Made by a program: the position numbers and the translations under genes
The notes under the pieces: model-generated
The model's input: the letters and a program-made list of their open reading frames with translations, nothing else
Told to the model about the DNA's origin: nothing
Databases searched by the model: none
Source: WLMZ01 sp031410915
GTDB taxonomy: Bacteria; Actinomycetota; Acidimicrobiia; Acidimicrobiales; Ilumatobacteraceae
Direction of reading: 5' to 3'
Assembly: GCA_031410915.1 (NCBI GenBank)
Contig: JANNZY010000077.1
Coordinates: forward strand, 1-16,003
DNA: 16,003 nt
In this document: piece by piece, positions 1 to 7,934 of the stretch
How the letters are laid out: each line of letters begins with the position of its first letter
Numbering within the stretch: position 1 is the first letter of the stretch

Positions 1-192
1 GCGGCATCACCAGCGCCTCGGGCGGCAACATCGCTTCCCACAACGTCGGGCGAACACATACTGTTCTCAACACGGATGATGGCTCCGATCCTCAGGTCTC
101 AACTCAGGTCTCGGAGCCATCATCCTCCAACCCGATCAGAAACGCGAGCCCCCTCCAGGACCATCTCAGCCGACTATTTCAGGGGCAAGTAA
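1..192. other. Left-end segment without a recognisable gene
   Basis: No start-to-stop gene is recognised here. One plus-strand frame beginning at base 3 stays open to the TGA at 399-401 without a convincing start or family match. It may be a tail of a gene outside the window or chance openness in high-GC DNA. The only clear structure is the stem-loop at 74-125. Confidence 0.5.
74..125. terminator. Strong stem-loop with a direct repeat in its loop
   Basis: Bases 74-88 are a perfect 15-bp reverse complement of 111-125, enclosing a 22-base loop. The loop contains the ten bases CTCAGGTCTC at 91-100, repeated at 103-112, so the second copy runs two bases into the right arm. No T-run follows on either strand, so a classical intrinsic terminator is only one possibility. 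A transcript end without a U tract, a relic of a mobile-element end or a structured RNA would also fit. The structure is seen directly; its function is a guess. Confidence 0.5.
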
Positions 193-476
193 TTAGTCGC
201 CGTGGGGATCGATTACGACACGCCAAGCGTGCCATCGTCGACGTGACACCACGAGGAAGTCGACCTGCAGCGATCCCACGTCGCACTGTCGTCTCGGTAG
301 CCGATGCGCAGTGCGGAGGGAGTTGGGCGTGCGGGGTCTCGATACCAGGCGACGAACGTCGGCCGGGCGGCCTTTGTCTGCTGCACGGCGCGCTCGCATG
401 AGTTTAGGTCTGTCGGGAACTGGCCGGGCCGCCGCTCGACCGCCGACAAGCGTCTGTTCGTGAGTCGGCGCTTCAC
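193..476 (-). pseudogene. C-terminal remnant of a type III-like restriction/DEAD-box helicase subunit (Res)
   Basis: The minus-strand reading contains PTDLNSCERAV, then ARPTFVAWYRDPAR and LRIGYRDD. After a one-base frame change it reads SLQVDFLVVSR, after another DDGTLGVS, and after a third VIDPHGD, followed at once by TAA. From memory this order matches the C-terminal nuclease-like part of actinobacterial type III Res/helicase proteins, where the stretch runs DF...VDPHG. At least three frame changes within about 60 codons and the missing helicase body make it a pseudogene. The remnant ends about 20 bases before the lacI-type gene, so the island joins it here. The family call rests on recognised motifs, not a search. 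Confidence 0.7.
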
Positions 477-499
477 GAGGCCCCGATCGCGGTGGCCTC
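477..499 (-). terminator. Weak hairpin at the end of the LacI-type gene
   Basis: GAGGCC at 477-482 pairs with GGCCTC at 494-499 around an 11-base loop, and the structure overlaps the TGA stop of the LacI-type gene (498-500). The six-bp GC-rich stem has no T-run after it, so terminator activity is uncertain. Confidence 0.25.
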
Positions 500-1484
500 A
501 GGCAGGGGCGTGAGTGCTGCGCAGCACGAGTTCGGTGGCGAAGATGTCGTGTTCGGTGCCGATCTTGCCCTCGATCAGGTCGACGAGGAGGCCTGCAGCC
601 CGCTCCGCCATGGCCATCAGGGGGCTCCGGACGGTGGTCAGCCGGAACGCGGGCCATGCGGCCATGTCGATGTCGTCGAACCCGACCACGGTGACGTCAC
701 CGGGCACCGCAACGCCGAGCTCGGTCGCGCGGTTCAACGCTCCGATCGCGACGAAGTCGTTGGCGCAGAAGATCGCCGTCGGCGGCTTGTTCGCAGCCAG
801 CAGGGTCTCGAGACCCATCCGACCACTCTCCTCGTCGTACTCGCGCCGGAACACCCTGTTCCGAGGCAGGCTGATGTCGGCGTCGTCGAGCGCGGCGCGG
901 AACCCGGCCTCGCGGTCTCGGCCGGTGCTGGTGTCGGACGGTCCGAGGATCACGCCGATACGGGTGTGACCGAGCCGCACCAGCAGATCACCGACGGCGC
1001 GTGAACCGGCGAAGTTGTCGGCGCTCACGCTCGGTGCGCCGGCGAACGCCCCGACCCGGTTGAGGAACACGAACGGCAGGTTCCGGCGCGCCAGCTCGAA
1101 CGGGAGCGCCGAGCTCAGCCGGCTGGTCATCAGGATCGCGCCATCGACGGAACGATCGAGCAACCGCTCGTGCAGACCGGCGTCGTCGCTGTCCTCGGCG
1201 AGCAGCACCATGCGGTAGTCGCGCTTGCCCAGTTCGTCGTGGATCGGGCGCATCAACTGGTGGTATAGGGTGTTCTCCAGTTCGGCGACCAGCGCGACCC
1301 GATGGGTCGAGCGCGTCGACAGCCCACGACCCAGCTCGCTTCGCACGTAGCCGAGAGCCTGCGCCGCCTCACGGACGCGCTCCTGCGTGTCGGCCGTGAC
1401 CCTGGCATCGCCCCGCAGCGCTCGGGACACGGTGGCCTGGGAGACACCGGCCAGGCGAGCGACATCGTGGCTCGTGACGGTCAT
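498..1484 (-). CDS. LacI-family transcriptional regulator
   Basis: A 328-residue LacI/GalR-type repressor, the usual length. Residues 3-24 form the DNA-binding helix-turn-helix (TSHDVARLAGVSQATVSRAL), followed by the hinge-helix region (about 45-60) and a periplasmic-binding-protein-like effector domain (about 62-328). The ATG at 1484 is chosen because the HTH starts two residues later and GGAG lies five bases upstream. An ATG at 1508 would add eight residues, and the longer open frame to 1790 runs through the promoter region. The gene is divergent from the bicupin gene. Matching palindromic sites in the promoters of all three nearby enzyme operons make it their likely repressor, with a pathway substrate or intermediate as inducer. 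The effector is unknown. Confidence 0.93.
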   Translation of the reverse strand: MTVTSHDVARLAGVSQATVSRALRGDARVTADTQERVREAAQALGYVRSELGRGLSTRSTHRVALVAELENTLYHQLMRPIHDELGKRDYRMVLLAEDSDDAGLHERLLDRSVDGAILMTSRLSSALPFELARRNLPFVFLNRVGAFAGAPSVSADNFAGSRAVGDLLVRLGHTRIGVILGPSDTSTGRDREAGFRAALDDADISLPRNRVFRREYDEESGRMGLETLLAANKPPTAIFCANDFVAIGALNRATELGVAVPGDVTVVGFDDIDMAAWPAFRLTTVRSPLMAMAERAAGLLVDLIEGKIGTEHDIFATELVLRSTHAPA

Positions 1485-1584
1485 GCCCACTCCAGCCGTG
1501 CCTCCCATCCCATCGTGGCGATGGTAGACGCGCGAGGCCCTTACACCACGCCGAGCGGGGGTCCCCAGCCGATGCACATGGAGC

Positions 1585-1614
1585 TTGCGCTGTATGCATA
1601 CGTATGACAATACT
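1585..1614 (+). promoter_or_regulatory. Probable promoter of the bicupin-aldolase operon
   Basis: TTGCGC (1585-1590) and AATACT (1609-1614) are 18 bases apart and resemble -35 and -10 elements, with about 27 bases of leader to the ATG at 1642. The spacer is almost filled by the LacI-type operator. The two other operons show the same arrangement, which supports this otherwise modest promoter match. Confidence 0.45.
1592..1608. promoter_or_regulatory. LacI-type operator, site 1
   Basis: Bases 1594-1605 read ATGCATACGTAT. Within it lie two overlapping perfect palindromes, GTATGCATAC (1592-1601) and CATACGTATG (1597-1606), the latter centred on CG as is typical for LacI-family operators. The site lies between the divergent regulator and bicupin genes, so it could control both. 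Two near-identical copies (one base different each) lie at 10147-10158 and, inverted, at 14268-14279. Confidence 0.75.
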
Positions 1615-1641
1615 GTTCGGACCCGCCGTCGAAGGAACGTC

Positions 1642-2808
1642 ATGCCGTCATCCCCCGAGTCATCCCCCCGCGCTCCCGTCCAGGTCAGCGCGGCGGAGCT
1701 CGCCCACCGAACCGTCCGCCGACGAGACCTCGTCGCCGCCGAAAACGCATTCATCGACTGCCGCACCCCGGGCTCGGAACGGAAGCTCAACTACGCCATC
1801 ATCGGCAGCGGCGTGTCCGAGACCGATCAGTTCATCAACCTCGAGATCCCGCACGGCTTCCAACTGGGAGCCGCGTCCATGCCGCCGGGTGTGAACAACT
1901 CGTTGCACATGCACTTCACGGCCGAGGTGTTCATCGTGGTGGAGGGCACCTACACCTTTCGGTGGGGACGCCAGCAGATCGAGGGTGAGTACGTCGGAGG
2001 GCCCGGCGACATCATCTCGATCCCAACATGGGTCTTCCGCGGCTTCACCAACATCGGCGGCGAGGACAACCTGATCTTCACGATCCTCGGCCAGGACGAG
2101 ACCGGTGGCCTGATCTGGGAGCCGGACGTGCTCCGCCAGGCCGGGGGACACGGTCTGCACCTGACGGTCGGCAACCACCTCGTGGACACGGTGGCCGGTG
2201 ACGTGCTCACCGACGACATCGAGCTCGTCACACCGATGTCGACCGCACAGGTCGCCGACATGCGTGAGGTCACGCCCGAACAGATGCGCAGCCGGGTGAC
2301 GACCGACGCCGAACGGCAGTTCTCGGACCGGGCGTTGCTGTGCACGGCCGTGCCGGGGGGAGCGGCGCGGTTGGCCCTCGTCATCGGCTACGGGATGACC
2401 GAGGACCGGATGCAGGAACCGCGCGTGCACAACCCTCACGGTTTCGACGTCGCGGTGCTCCGCGCCGCCGAAGGAGAGGGCGTGCTGTGTCACCGTCACG
2501 CCGAGTCCCAGGTGCTGATCGTCGTCCGCGGGGAGTGGCTGGTGACCCTCAACCAGGTCGATCCGGTCGAGGTCCGGCTGTCCGCACACGACACGCTGTC
2601 CGTGCCGCCGGGGTCGTGGCGGTCGATCGTCAACACGTCCTCCGATCCGCGCTCCGAGGTGGTCGTGATCAACGGTGGAGACGGGCGCACCCGGCTCGAG
2701 TGGTCGCCCGACGTGGTCCGCGCCGCAAGGGCTGCCGGCGTCGGCCTCGACGCCAACGGCTACCTCGCCGACTGGTCGCTGATCCAGCACAGCGTGCCCG
2801 CGCTCTGA
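1642..2808 (+). CDS. Bicupin protein (gentisate-dioxygenase/quercetinase-like fold)
   Basis: A 388-residue protein with two cupin barrels, about residues 70-150 and 262-345. The first has motif 1 with H89, H91, E95 and G102. The second has H284 and H286, with Gln290 where Glu is usual. In both barrels the motif 2 His is replaced by Arg (R133 and R327), so any metal site is not the standard 3-His/1-Glu set. Bicupins include ring-cleaving dioxygenases, isomerases and decarboxylases; the reaction here is unknown. GAAGGA five to six bases before the ATG sets the start; in-frame ATGs further upstream would lie in the promoter and lack such a site. The stop overlaps the aldolase start (TGATG), indicating coupled translation. 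Confidence 0.85.
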   Translation: MPSSPESSPRAPVQVSAAELAHRTVRRRDLVAAENAFIDCRTPGSERKLNYAIIGSGVSETDQFINLEIPHGFQLGAASMPPGVNNSLHMHFTAEVFIVVEGTYTFRWGRQQIEGEYVGGPGDIISIPTWVFRGFTNIGGEDNLIFTILGQDETGGLIWEPDVLRQAGGHGLHLTVGNHLVDTVAGDVLTDDIELVTPMSTAQVADMREVTPEQMRSRVTTDAERQFSDRALLCTAVPGGAARLALVIGYGMTEDRMQEPRVHNPHGFDVAVLRAAEGEGVLCHRHAESQVLIVVRGEWLVTLNQVDPVEVRLSAHDTLSVPPGSWRSIVNTSSDPRSEVVVINGGDGRTRLEWSPDVVRAARAAGVGLDANGYLADWSLIQHSVPAL

Positions 2809-3569
2809 TGCGGACCAACCGGTTGCGCGAGCTGCTCTCCTCGCGATCGCTCGCCATCAACGCATGGGTGTCCAACGGCAACCCCTACACGGCAGAGGTG
2901 CTGGGGCACTGCGGATACGACGCCGTCACGATCGACCTGCAGCACGGCATGTTCGGCGTCGAATCGGCGATCTCGTGCCTCCAGGCGGTCTCGGCGACGC
3001 CGGCGGTCCCGATCGTTCGCTGCCGGTCGAACGATGCAGAGGACATCGGTCACCTCCTCGACGCCGGTGCGTACGGAGTCGTGTGCCCGAGCATCGATTC
3101 GGTGGACGACGCCGCCCGGTTCGTCGCAGCGTGCCGCTACCCGCCGACCGGTCGACGCAGCTTCGGACCGTCTCGTGGTCTGCTCTACGGCGGCAGCGAC
3201 TACCCAGCCAACGCCGACAGCACGGTCCTGACGATCGGGATGATCGAGTCACCGGCCGCCGTCGACAGGATCGACGACATCCTCGCCGTGGACGGGCTCG
3301 ACGCGATCTACGTCGGCCCCAACGACCTCGCCGTCACGTCCGGCTGGGAGATGCTCGGCACCGGACTCACGCCGACGGCGCTGGGGGATGCCCTGCAGCA
3401 CATCGTCGACCGGGCGACGGCCGCCGACATCCCCGCGGGCATCTTCGCGCTCACCGGCGAGCAGGCCGCTGAGTTCGCAGGGTGGGGATACCTGCTGATC
3501 ACACCGGGCAACGACGTCGGTCTGCTCCGAGCGGAGTCCGCCCGGCGGATCGCGATGCTGCGTTCCTGA
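2808..3569 (+). CDS. HpcH/HpaI-family aldolase (2-oxo acid class II aldolase)
   Basis: A 253-residue TIM-barrel protein of the HpcH/HpaI family, of typical length. The family cleaves 2-oxo-4-hydroxy acids to pyruvate plus an aldehyde, using a divalent metal. Expected residues are present: H46 in the QHG motif, R71 in PIVRCR, the metal ligand E147 in MIESP and D173 in GPNDLA. It resembles RhmA/YfaU and GarL-type sugar-acid aldolases, but the substrate cannot be read from sequence. The ATG shares a base with the bicupin TGA, so the two form an operon. The stop lies in a hairpin shared with the convergent nitrilase gene. Confidence 0.9.
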   Translation: MRTNRLRELLSSRSLAINAWVSNGNPYTAEVLGHCGYDAVTIDLQHGMFGVESAISCLQAVSATPAVPIVRCRSNDAEDIGHLLDAGAYGVVCPSIDSVDDAARFVAACRYPPTGRRSFGPSRGLLYGGSDYPANADSTVLTIGMIESPAAVDRIDDILAVDGLDAIYVGPNDLAVTSGWEMLGTGLTPTALGDALQHIVDRATAADIPAGIFALTGEQAAEFAGWGYLLITPGNDVGLLRAESARRIAMLRS

Positions 3570-3580
3570 GCCGCTCAGGA
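3564..3580. terminator. Symmetric hairpin between convergent gene ends
   Basis: TCCTGAG (3564-3570) and CTCAGGA (3574-3580) form a seven-bp stem with a three-base loop. The left arm carries the TGA of the aldolase (3567-3569) and the right arm the TGA of the nitrilase gene (3575-3577). It may act as a short bidirectional terminator; no T-run is present. Confidence 0.4.
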
Positions 3581-4399
3581 TGGCCGGTAGAGGTCGACAC
3601 GACGGTCGCCGAAGGCATCGGCGAGGTCGGTGAGCGCCTTGTCGCGGCCGGCCCGGAGGTCGAGGTCCGCCGTTGCCGCGTCGAGCGCGCCGGCCGTCGC
3701 GACCGGCCATCCGTCGGATCCGACGATGGTCGAGCCGGCGGTCCACTCCTGACCCCGCTCGGTCCCGGCCCGATCGCAACATGCGATCGCAACCCGGTTG
3801 ACACGTGCCGCAGCCATGGCGATGACCACCTCGGGCGGTCGCTCGCCGGCGGGCCGCTCGACGAGCGGCCAGTTGGTCGGGACCGCGACCAGGTCGGCGT
3901 GTCGCAGCGCGAGATCGCGGGTGAGCTCCGGGAACTCCAGGTCGTAGCAGATCGCGATCCCGATCCGGCCGGACGGCGTCTCGACCACCGGCGGCAACGT
4001 GTCACCCGGCGTGAACCACAGCTTCTCGCGGTCCCACAGGTGGGTCTTGCGGTACACGGCGCGCACGCCACGTGCGTCGACCAGCGCGGCGCTGTTGTAG
4101 AGCGTCCCGTCGCCCGCGACCTCTGCGAACCCGGCGACCACGCAGGCCGACGGTCGGCCGTCGCGGATCGCCGTCGCCCAGCCGTCGAACACCGGGTGCG
4201 ACGAGGGAACGGCCACGCTGCGGACCTCGTCCACCGATGCGAACGAGTAGCCGGACGTCACAAGCTCCGGGAGGACGATCACGTCGGCACCCTCGTCGAT
4301 CGCCGACCGGACGGCCGCGGTCGAGAGCTCGACGTTAGTCGCCAGGTCGGCGATGCGCGGGCGCAGCTGACGGCAGCTGACCCGGACGAGTGACGTCAC
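3575..4399 (-). CDS. Nitrilase-superfamily carbon-nitrogen hydrolase
   Basis: A 274-residue protein with the complete Glu-Lys-Cys triad of the nitrilase superfamily: E45 in VLPELVTSGYSF, K118 in YRKTHLW and C151 in AICYDLEFPE. The family hydrolyses amides, N-carbamoyl compounds or, less often, nitriles. The length and the C-Y-D-L-E-F-P-E surround suggest an amidase or carbamoylase rather than a true nitrilase. The start is GTG at 4399, overlapping the preceding TGA as GTGA, with no clear ribosome binding site, so translation is probably coupled. It is the last gene of the long operon that starts at the HisD-like gene, which suggests the imported compound or an intermediate contains an amide or carbamoyl nitrogen. 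Confidence 0.88.
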   Translation of the reverse strand: MTSLVRVSCRQLRPRIADLATNVELSTAAVRSAIDEGADVIVLPELVTSGYSFASVDEVRSVAVPSSHPVFDGWATAIRDGRPSACVVAGFAEVAGDGTLYNSAALVDARGVRAVYRKTHLWDREKLWFTPGDTLPPVVETPSGRIGIAICYDLEFPELTRDLALRHADLVAVPTNWPLVERPAGERPPEVVIAMAAARVNRVAIACCDRAGTERGQEWTAGSTIVGSDGWPVATAGALDAATADLDLRAGRDKALTDLADAFGDRRVDLYRPS

Positions 4400-5634
4400 G
4401 GCAGCAGCGGCGGCGGGTCGTCTTTGACAAGCTGAGCGATGACCTCGAACTCGTTGAACAGCATCCAGTCCTCGACGATCCTGCCCCGCTGGACGTACAG
4501 CTGCTGCAGGCCCCAGATGTGCACCCGACGGCCGGTCGGTTCACCGTACAGCGACCAGCCGCGATGGGTGCCCGTTGCGTTCCATCGCACCGAGACCCGG
4601 TAGCCCTCGTCGTCGTTGCCCATCCAGTAGACCTCGTCGACGTACAGGCCGAGGTCGGGGAACGTCGACAGCAGGCTCCGCGCCATCGCCCGAACCTCGG
4701 ATCGCCCGTAGCCGATCCGGTTGGTCGTCCCGTACCAGCGCACGTTCGGCGCGTACGCCCGGTCGATCGCGCTCAGGTCGCGGCGGTTGTAGGTGTCGTG
4801 GAACAGCTGCCGGACGAAGTGGTCGACGTCGAACCCGTCACCTTCCTTGGCCGGGTACGGGTACGGCTTCTGACCGCCCACCAGCCGCTGCACCTCGGTC
4901 ATCTCGACCGGCGCGACGGGCTCGAGCAGGCCTGCGTTGCCGTGGGCCCGCGCCGCCGCCACGACGTCGATGCCGAGCTGCTGGAGCTGGGCGGCGAGGT
5001 TGTAGAGCACCCACTCCTCGTGGATCTCGTTGTCGGCGACCACGCAGTTCGCGATGACCCAGCTGTTCACCTTGCGACCCGTCGCCGGGCCCCACCGCCA
5101 GTTGCCGGTGTGGTGGCCGATGTTGAGCGCGCGGTGGGAGGTGACGAACCCCTGCTCGTCGTTGCCCGCCCAGATCACCTCGTCGGCGTAGTGGCGCATG
5201 TCGGGGAACGCACTGATCCGCTGGATCGTGCCGGCCACCATCGGCTCGATGCCTTGACGCGGGCCGCCGTCGTCGTACACGCGACAGGACGGCGAGTAGG
5301 TGTCGTAGATGTAGCCGATGTCCTGGTCTTCCCAGATCCGGTGGGTGATCCGGATGATGTAGTCGACGATGTCGACGTAGGTGTCCTCGAAGCCGCGCAT
5401 CGAGTGCTTCCGAGGTCCGCGCTCGACGCCAGGCTTCGTCGACCCGTTGCCGATCTCGAACGCGATCGAGAAATCCGTCGGCATCTCTCGTTGGACCGAG
5501 CCGCTCGAGTTCCGCTGCGCCCGTCCCGCGACGTAGGGGGCGACGCCGTTCGACGCCGCCCCCCTCACCGTCTTCGCGGGAGCAGACGAGTTCGTGCCCG
5601 AGGTGGTCACCTCGACATCTGCTCCCTCCGCCAT
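4396..5634 (-). CDS. Tandem SnoaL/NTF2-like domain protein
   Basis: A 412-residue protein with two copies of a SnoaL-like (NTF2-fold) domain, about residues 85-220 and 270-402. The copies align well: FPDMRHYADEVIWAGNDEQG against FPDLGLYVDEVYWMGNDDEG, and later GPATGRKVNSW against GEPTGRRVHIW, each ending in an E-[ED]-W motif. Such folds include polyketide cyclases, dehydratases and ester-cyclase-like proteins; no reaction can be assigned. The first 80 residues are Ser/Gly-rich and poorly conserved in appearance. ATG at 5634 overlaps the binding-protein stop as ATGA, favouring this start; M51 at 5484 is the main alternative. No signal peptide is seen, so it is probably cytoplasmic although it sits directly after the binding-protein gene. 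Confidence 0.8.
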   Translation of the reverse strand: MAEGADVEVTTSGTNSSAPAKTVRGAASNGVAPYVAGRAQRNSSGSVQREMPTDFSIAFEIGNGSTKPGVERGPRKHSMRGFEDTYVDIVDYIIRITHRIWEDQDIGYIYDTYSPSCRVYDDGGPRQGIEPMVAGTIQRISAFPDMRHYADEVIWAGNDEQGFVTSHRALNIGHHTGNWRWGPATGRKVNSWVIANCVVADNEIHEEWVLYNLAAQLQQLGIDVVAAARAHGNAGLLEPVAPVEMTEVQRLVGGQKPYPYPAKEGDGFDVDHFVRQLFHDTYNRRDLSAIDRAYAPNVRWYGTTNRIGYGRSEVRAMARSLLSTFPDLGLYVDEVYWMGNDDEGYRVSVRWNATGTHRGWSLYGEPTGRRVHIWGLQQLYVQRGRIVEDWMLFNEFEVIAQLVKDDPPPLLP

Positions 5635-6773
5635 CAGTTGCAGTCCAGCTTGTAGATGAACTGCTGCACTTCTTCGGAGGACACGTTCTCCGGCGTGGCG
5701 AACACGAAGTCGGTCGCCTGGTTGCGCTCCACGTCCTCGCCGTTCGCGAGCCGGACTGCGGTGTCGACGCCGAGGGCGCCCGCGCCGTACGGGTACTGGA
5801 CGACGAGTCCGGTGATGTCACCGTTCTCCAGCGCTTCGAGGATCGGAGCCGATACGTCGTAGCCGACGATCTTCACGTCCTCCACCGTCTTGTCGGCTTC
5901 ACGCAGGCCCGTCACGGCACCTTCGGTGTTGTTGGTGGCCATGGTGTACACGCCGACCAGGTTGCCATTCGACGACGCCGTTGTCGAGACGATGGTGGCG
6001 GCCTCCGACTGCTGGTTGTTGGTGAACTGCGTTCCGAGGTAGTTGAACTTCGGGTGCTTCGCGAGCTCGTCGGTGAACCCCTTCTCGCGCTGCTCGCCGA
6101 TCGGGCTGCCGGCGTTGTTGCTCAGGCCGAGCACGTCGCCACCCACGTCCTCGCCGACCGCCTCGACCAGCGACTTGGCCGCGAGGGCACCGCCGATGAG
6201 GTTGTCCGACTGGATGTTCGTCGACAGGATCGACTCGTCGGACAGGTCGCCGTCGATGCCGATGATGTCGATGCCGGCGTCCTTGGCCTCCTGCAGCGGC
6301 GGGATCATCGCGTCCGGGTCGGTCACCGAGATCATGATCGCGTCGGGCTTCTCGCCGATCAGCGCGCTGACGATGGCGGACTGCTTGGCGACGTCGAACT
6401 CGGGGGCGCCCTGGTAGGTGAAGTCGATCCCGAGCTTGTCCGCCTCCTGCTGCGCACCGCACGCGACCGTGTTGTAGAACGGGTTGCCGGTCAGGCCCGG
6501 CACGTACACGATCGACATGCCCTCGGGTGCGACGAGGTCGTCACCGCTCGCGGTCGACCCAGCCGTCGTCTCGGCGGTGGTCTCCGCCGTGCTCGCGGCG
6601 GTGGTGGCCGCCGTCGTGTCGGCGGTGGTGACCGCGACGGTCTCGGCGGTGGTCTCCGCCACCGGCGCAGCGGTGGTCGAGGCGCTGTTCTCGTCGGAAC
6701 CGCACGATGCGGCGCCGATCGACAGCAACAGGCCGGCTGCTGCGAGTGAGTACTTGTTGATACGGCTGAGCAT
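5634..6773 (-). CDS. Lipoprotein substrate-binding protein of an ABC importer (RbsB-like)
   Basis: A 379-residue periplasmic-binding-protein type 1 domain (about residues 85-379) of the kind that serves CUT2 sugar importers. The N-terminus is a lipoprotein signal, with the hydrophobic stretch 9-21 and a lipobox ending at C24. Residues about 30-78 form a low-complexity Thr/Ala/Glu linker, expected to tether the domain to the membrane. C105 and the near-terminal C378 could form a disulfide. GGGGAG lies nine bases before the ATG. The gene follows the permease after 69 bases and overlaps the SnoaL-like gene by four bases. The ligand is unknown; sugars, sugar acids, polyols and nucleosides are all possible. 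Confidence 0.93.
   Translation of the reverse strand: MLSRINKYSLAAAGLLLSIGAASCGSDENSASTTAAPVAETTAETVAVTTADTTAATTAASTAETTAETTAGSTASGDDLVAPEGMSIVYVPGLTGNPFYNTVACGAQQEADKLGIDFTYQGAPEFDVAKQSAIVSALIGEKPDAIMISVTDPDAMIPPLQEAKDAGIDIIGIDGDLSDESILSTNIQSDNLIGGALAAKSLVEAVGEDVGGDVLGLSNNAGSPIGEQREKGFTDELAKHPKFNYLGTQFTNNQQSEAATIVSTTASSNGNLVGVYTMATNNTEGAVTGLREADKTVEDVKIVGYDVSAPILEALENGDITGLVVQYPYGAGALGVDTAVRLANGEDVERNQATDFVFATPENVSSEEVQQFIYKLDCN
6568..6660. repeat. Direct repeat coding for the Thr/Ala linker
   Basis: Bases 6568-6588 and 6640-6660 are identical over 21 bases, 72 bases apart. That is 24 codons, so the repeat keeps the frame. It encodes part of the AETTAET-type linker of the binding protein. 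Related shorter GGCGGTGGT units lie between the copies. It probably arose by slippage or recombination within the linker. Confidence 0.75.
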
Positions 6774-6842
6774 GGTGGTGTTCTCCCCTGAGTTGATGCG
6801 TTTGATCTGGTTGGTGGGTGGGTGGTTGGGTGGTGTTCCGGG

Positions 6843-7934
6843 TCATGCCCGGTCGCGACGGCGGCGACGCAGCTGGTCGATGTACACGGCTGCGACCAGC
6901 ACACCGCCGATCACGATCTGTTGCCCGTAGGGTTGGAAGTTGAGGACGACGAAGCCGTTGGTCAGCACCGCCGGGATGAGGACGCCGATGGCGGTGCCGA
7001 GCATCGTGCCGATGCCCCCGAAGACGCTGGTGCCGCCGAGGACGACGCCGGTGATCACCTGCAGCGCATCCTGGCTGTGCCCGGAGATGGTGGTGGTCGA
7101 GAAGCGGGTCAGCGAGACCATCCCGGCCAGGCCGGCCAGGAACCCGTTCAGCGCGTAGAGGCTGATCACGTGGCGGTCGGTCTTGATGCCCGCTCGGCGC
7201 GCCGACTCGATGTTGGACCCGATGAGGTAGGTGTGCCGCCCGTAGCGCGTGTAGGCGAGGTTCAGCCCGAAGACGATCGTTACCGCGACGGCGATCCACA
7301 CCAGCCAGCTCAGGCCGAACGGCCGGTAGCGGGTGATCACGAACATCGTCCGCGGCACCGTGCGCACATCGCTGCCGTCGGTGATCAGCTGGGCGGCGCC
7401 GAGGGCTGCACCCAACGTGCCGAGGGTCGTGATCAGCGGCGGCACCTTGAGCTTGGCGATGCAGACCCCGTTGAAGATGCCCCACGCCGTGCCGCATGCC
7501 AGGCAGATGATCGTGCCGACGATGACGGTGCCCCAGTTGTCGGCGCGGTTCTCCATGAACTTCGCGGCGACGACGCCGGAGAACACCAGGATCGAGCTGA
7601 TGGAGATGTCGAACCCACCGGCCACGATCACGAAGGTCATGCCGACGGCCATGATCTGCAGCATCGCCACGTCGAGTGTGATGTTGCGGACGTTGGCCAC
7701 CGTGGAGAACGAGTCCGGCTTCAGGATCGAGAAGGCGATCACCATCGCCAGCAGGACGCAGCCCATGTAGAACGGCGACGTCGCGACCGCACGCCGCCAC
7801 ATCGGCCGGCGCGGCGGCAGGGCGGCGGCCGCACTGGGGTCGAGGCCGGTGCTCATCCCGGAGCCTGCGACACGTGGCACCTCAGCGGCAGGAGCGACGG
7901 CGACGGCCGTGCTCGAGTCGTCGACCTGGCTCAC
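6843..7934 (-). CDS. ABC importer permease (RbsC-like, CUT2 family)
   Basis: A 363-residue integral membrane protein of the branched BPD_transp_2 family. About 50 polar N-terminal residues precede hydrophobic helices starting at about residue 54. The family segment GGTSVFGGIGTMLGTAIGV lies near the C-terminus and a basic tail (RRRRRD) follows the last helix. GTG at 7934 is chosen because AGGAGG lies six to seven bases upstream and the start overlaps the ATPase stop as GTGA. The in-frame ATG further in would discard this site. It should form a homodimeric channel with the neighbouring ATPase and lipoprotein. Confidence 0.92.
   Translation of the reverse strand: MSQVDDSSTAVAVAPAAEVPRVAGSGMSTGLDPSAAAALPPRRPMWRRAVATSPFYMGCVLLAMVIAFSILKPDSFSTVANVRNITLDVAMLQIMAVGMTFVIVAGGFDISISSILVFSGVVAAKFMENRADNWGTVIVGTIICLACGTAWGIFNGVCIAKLKVPPLITTLGTLGAALGAAQLITDGSDVRTVPRTMFVITRYRPFGLSWLVWIAVAVTIVFGLNLAYTRYGRHTYLIGSNIESARRAGIKTDRHVISLYALNGFLAGLAGMVSLTRFSTTTISGHSQDALQVITGVVLGGTSVFGGIGTMLGTAIGVLIPAVLTNGFVVLNFQPYGQQIVIGGVLVAAVYIDQLRRRRRDRA

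Noticed and set aside
74..125. Stem-loop as the terminal inverted repeats of an insertion sequence
   Set aside because: The arms are only 22 bases apart with no transposase between or next to them.
1485..1790. Longer N-terminus for the LacI-type regulator starting at 1790
   Set aside because: The extra 102 residues cover the operator, promoter and start of the divergent bicupin gene and have no domain character.
4390..5655. A 421-residue plus-strand open frame and similar long frames at 6822-8090, 7874-9124, 8667-10196 and 12574-14157
   Set aside because: They are antisense to genes with clear family motifs, have Arg/Asp/Val-rich low-information content and no recognisable domains. They are shadows of high-GC codon use.
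6568..6660. Short repeat cluster as a CRISPR array
   Set aside because: The repeats are coding, irregular in length and form the low-complexity linker of a lipoprotein.
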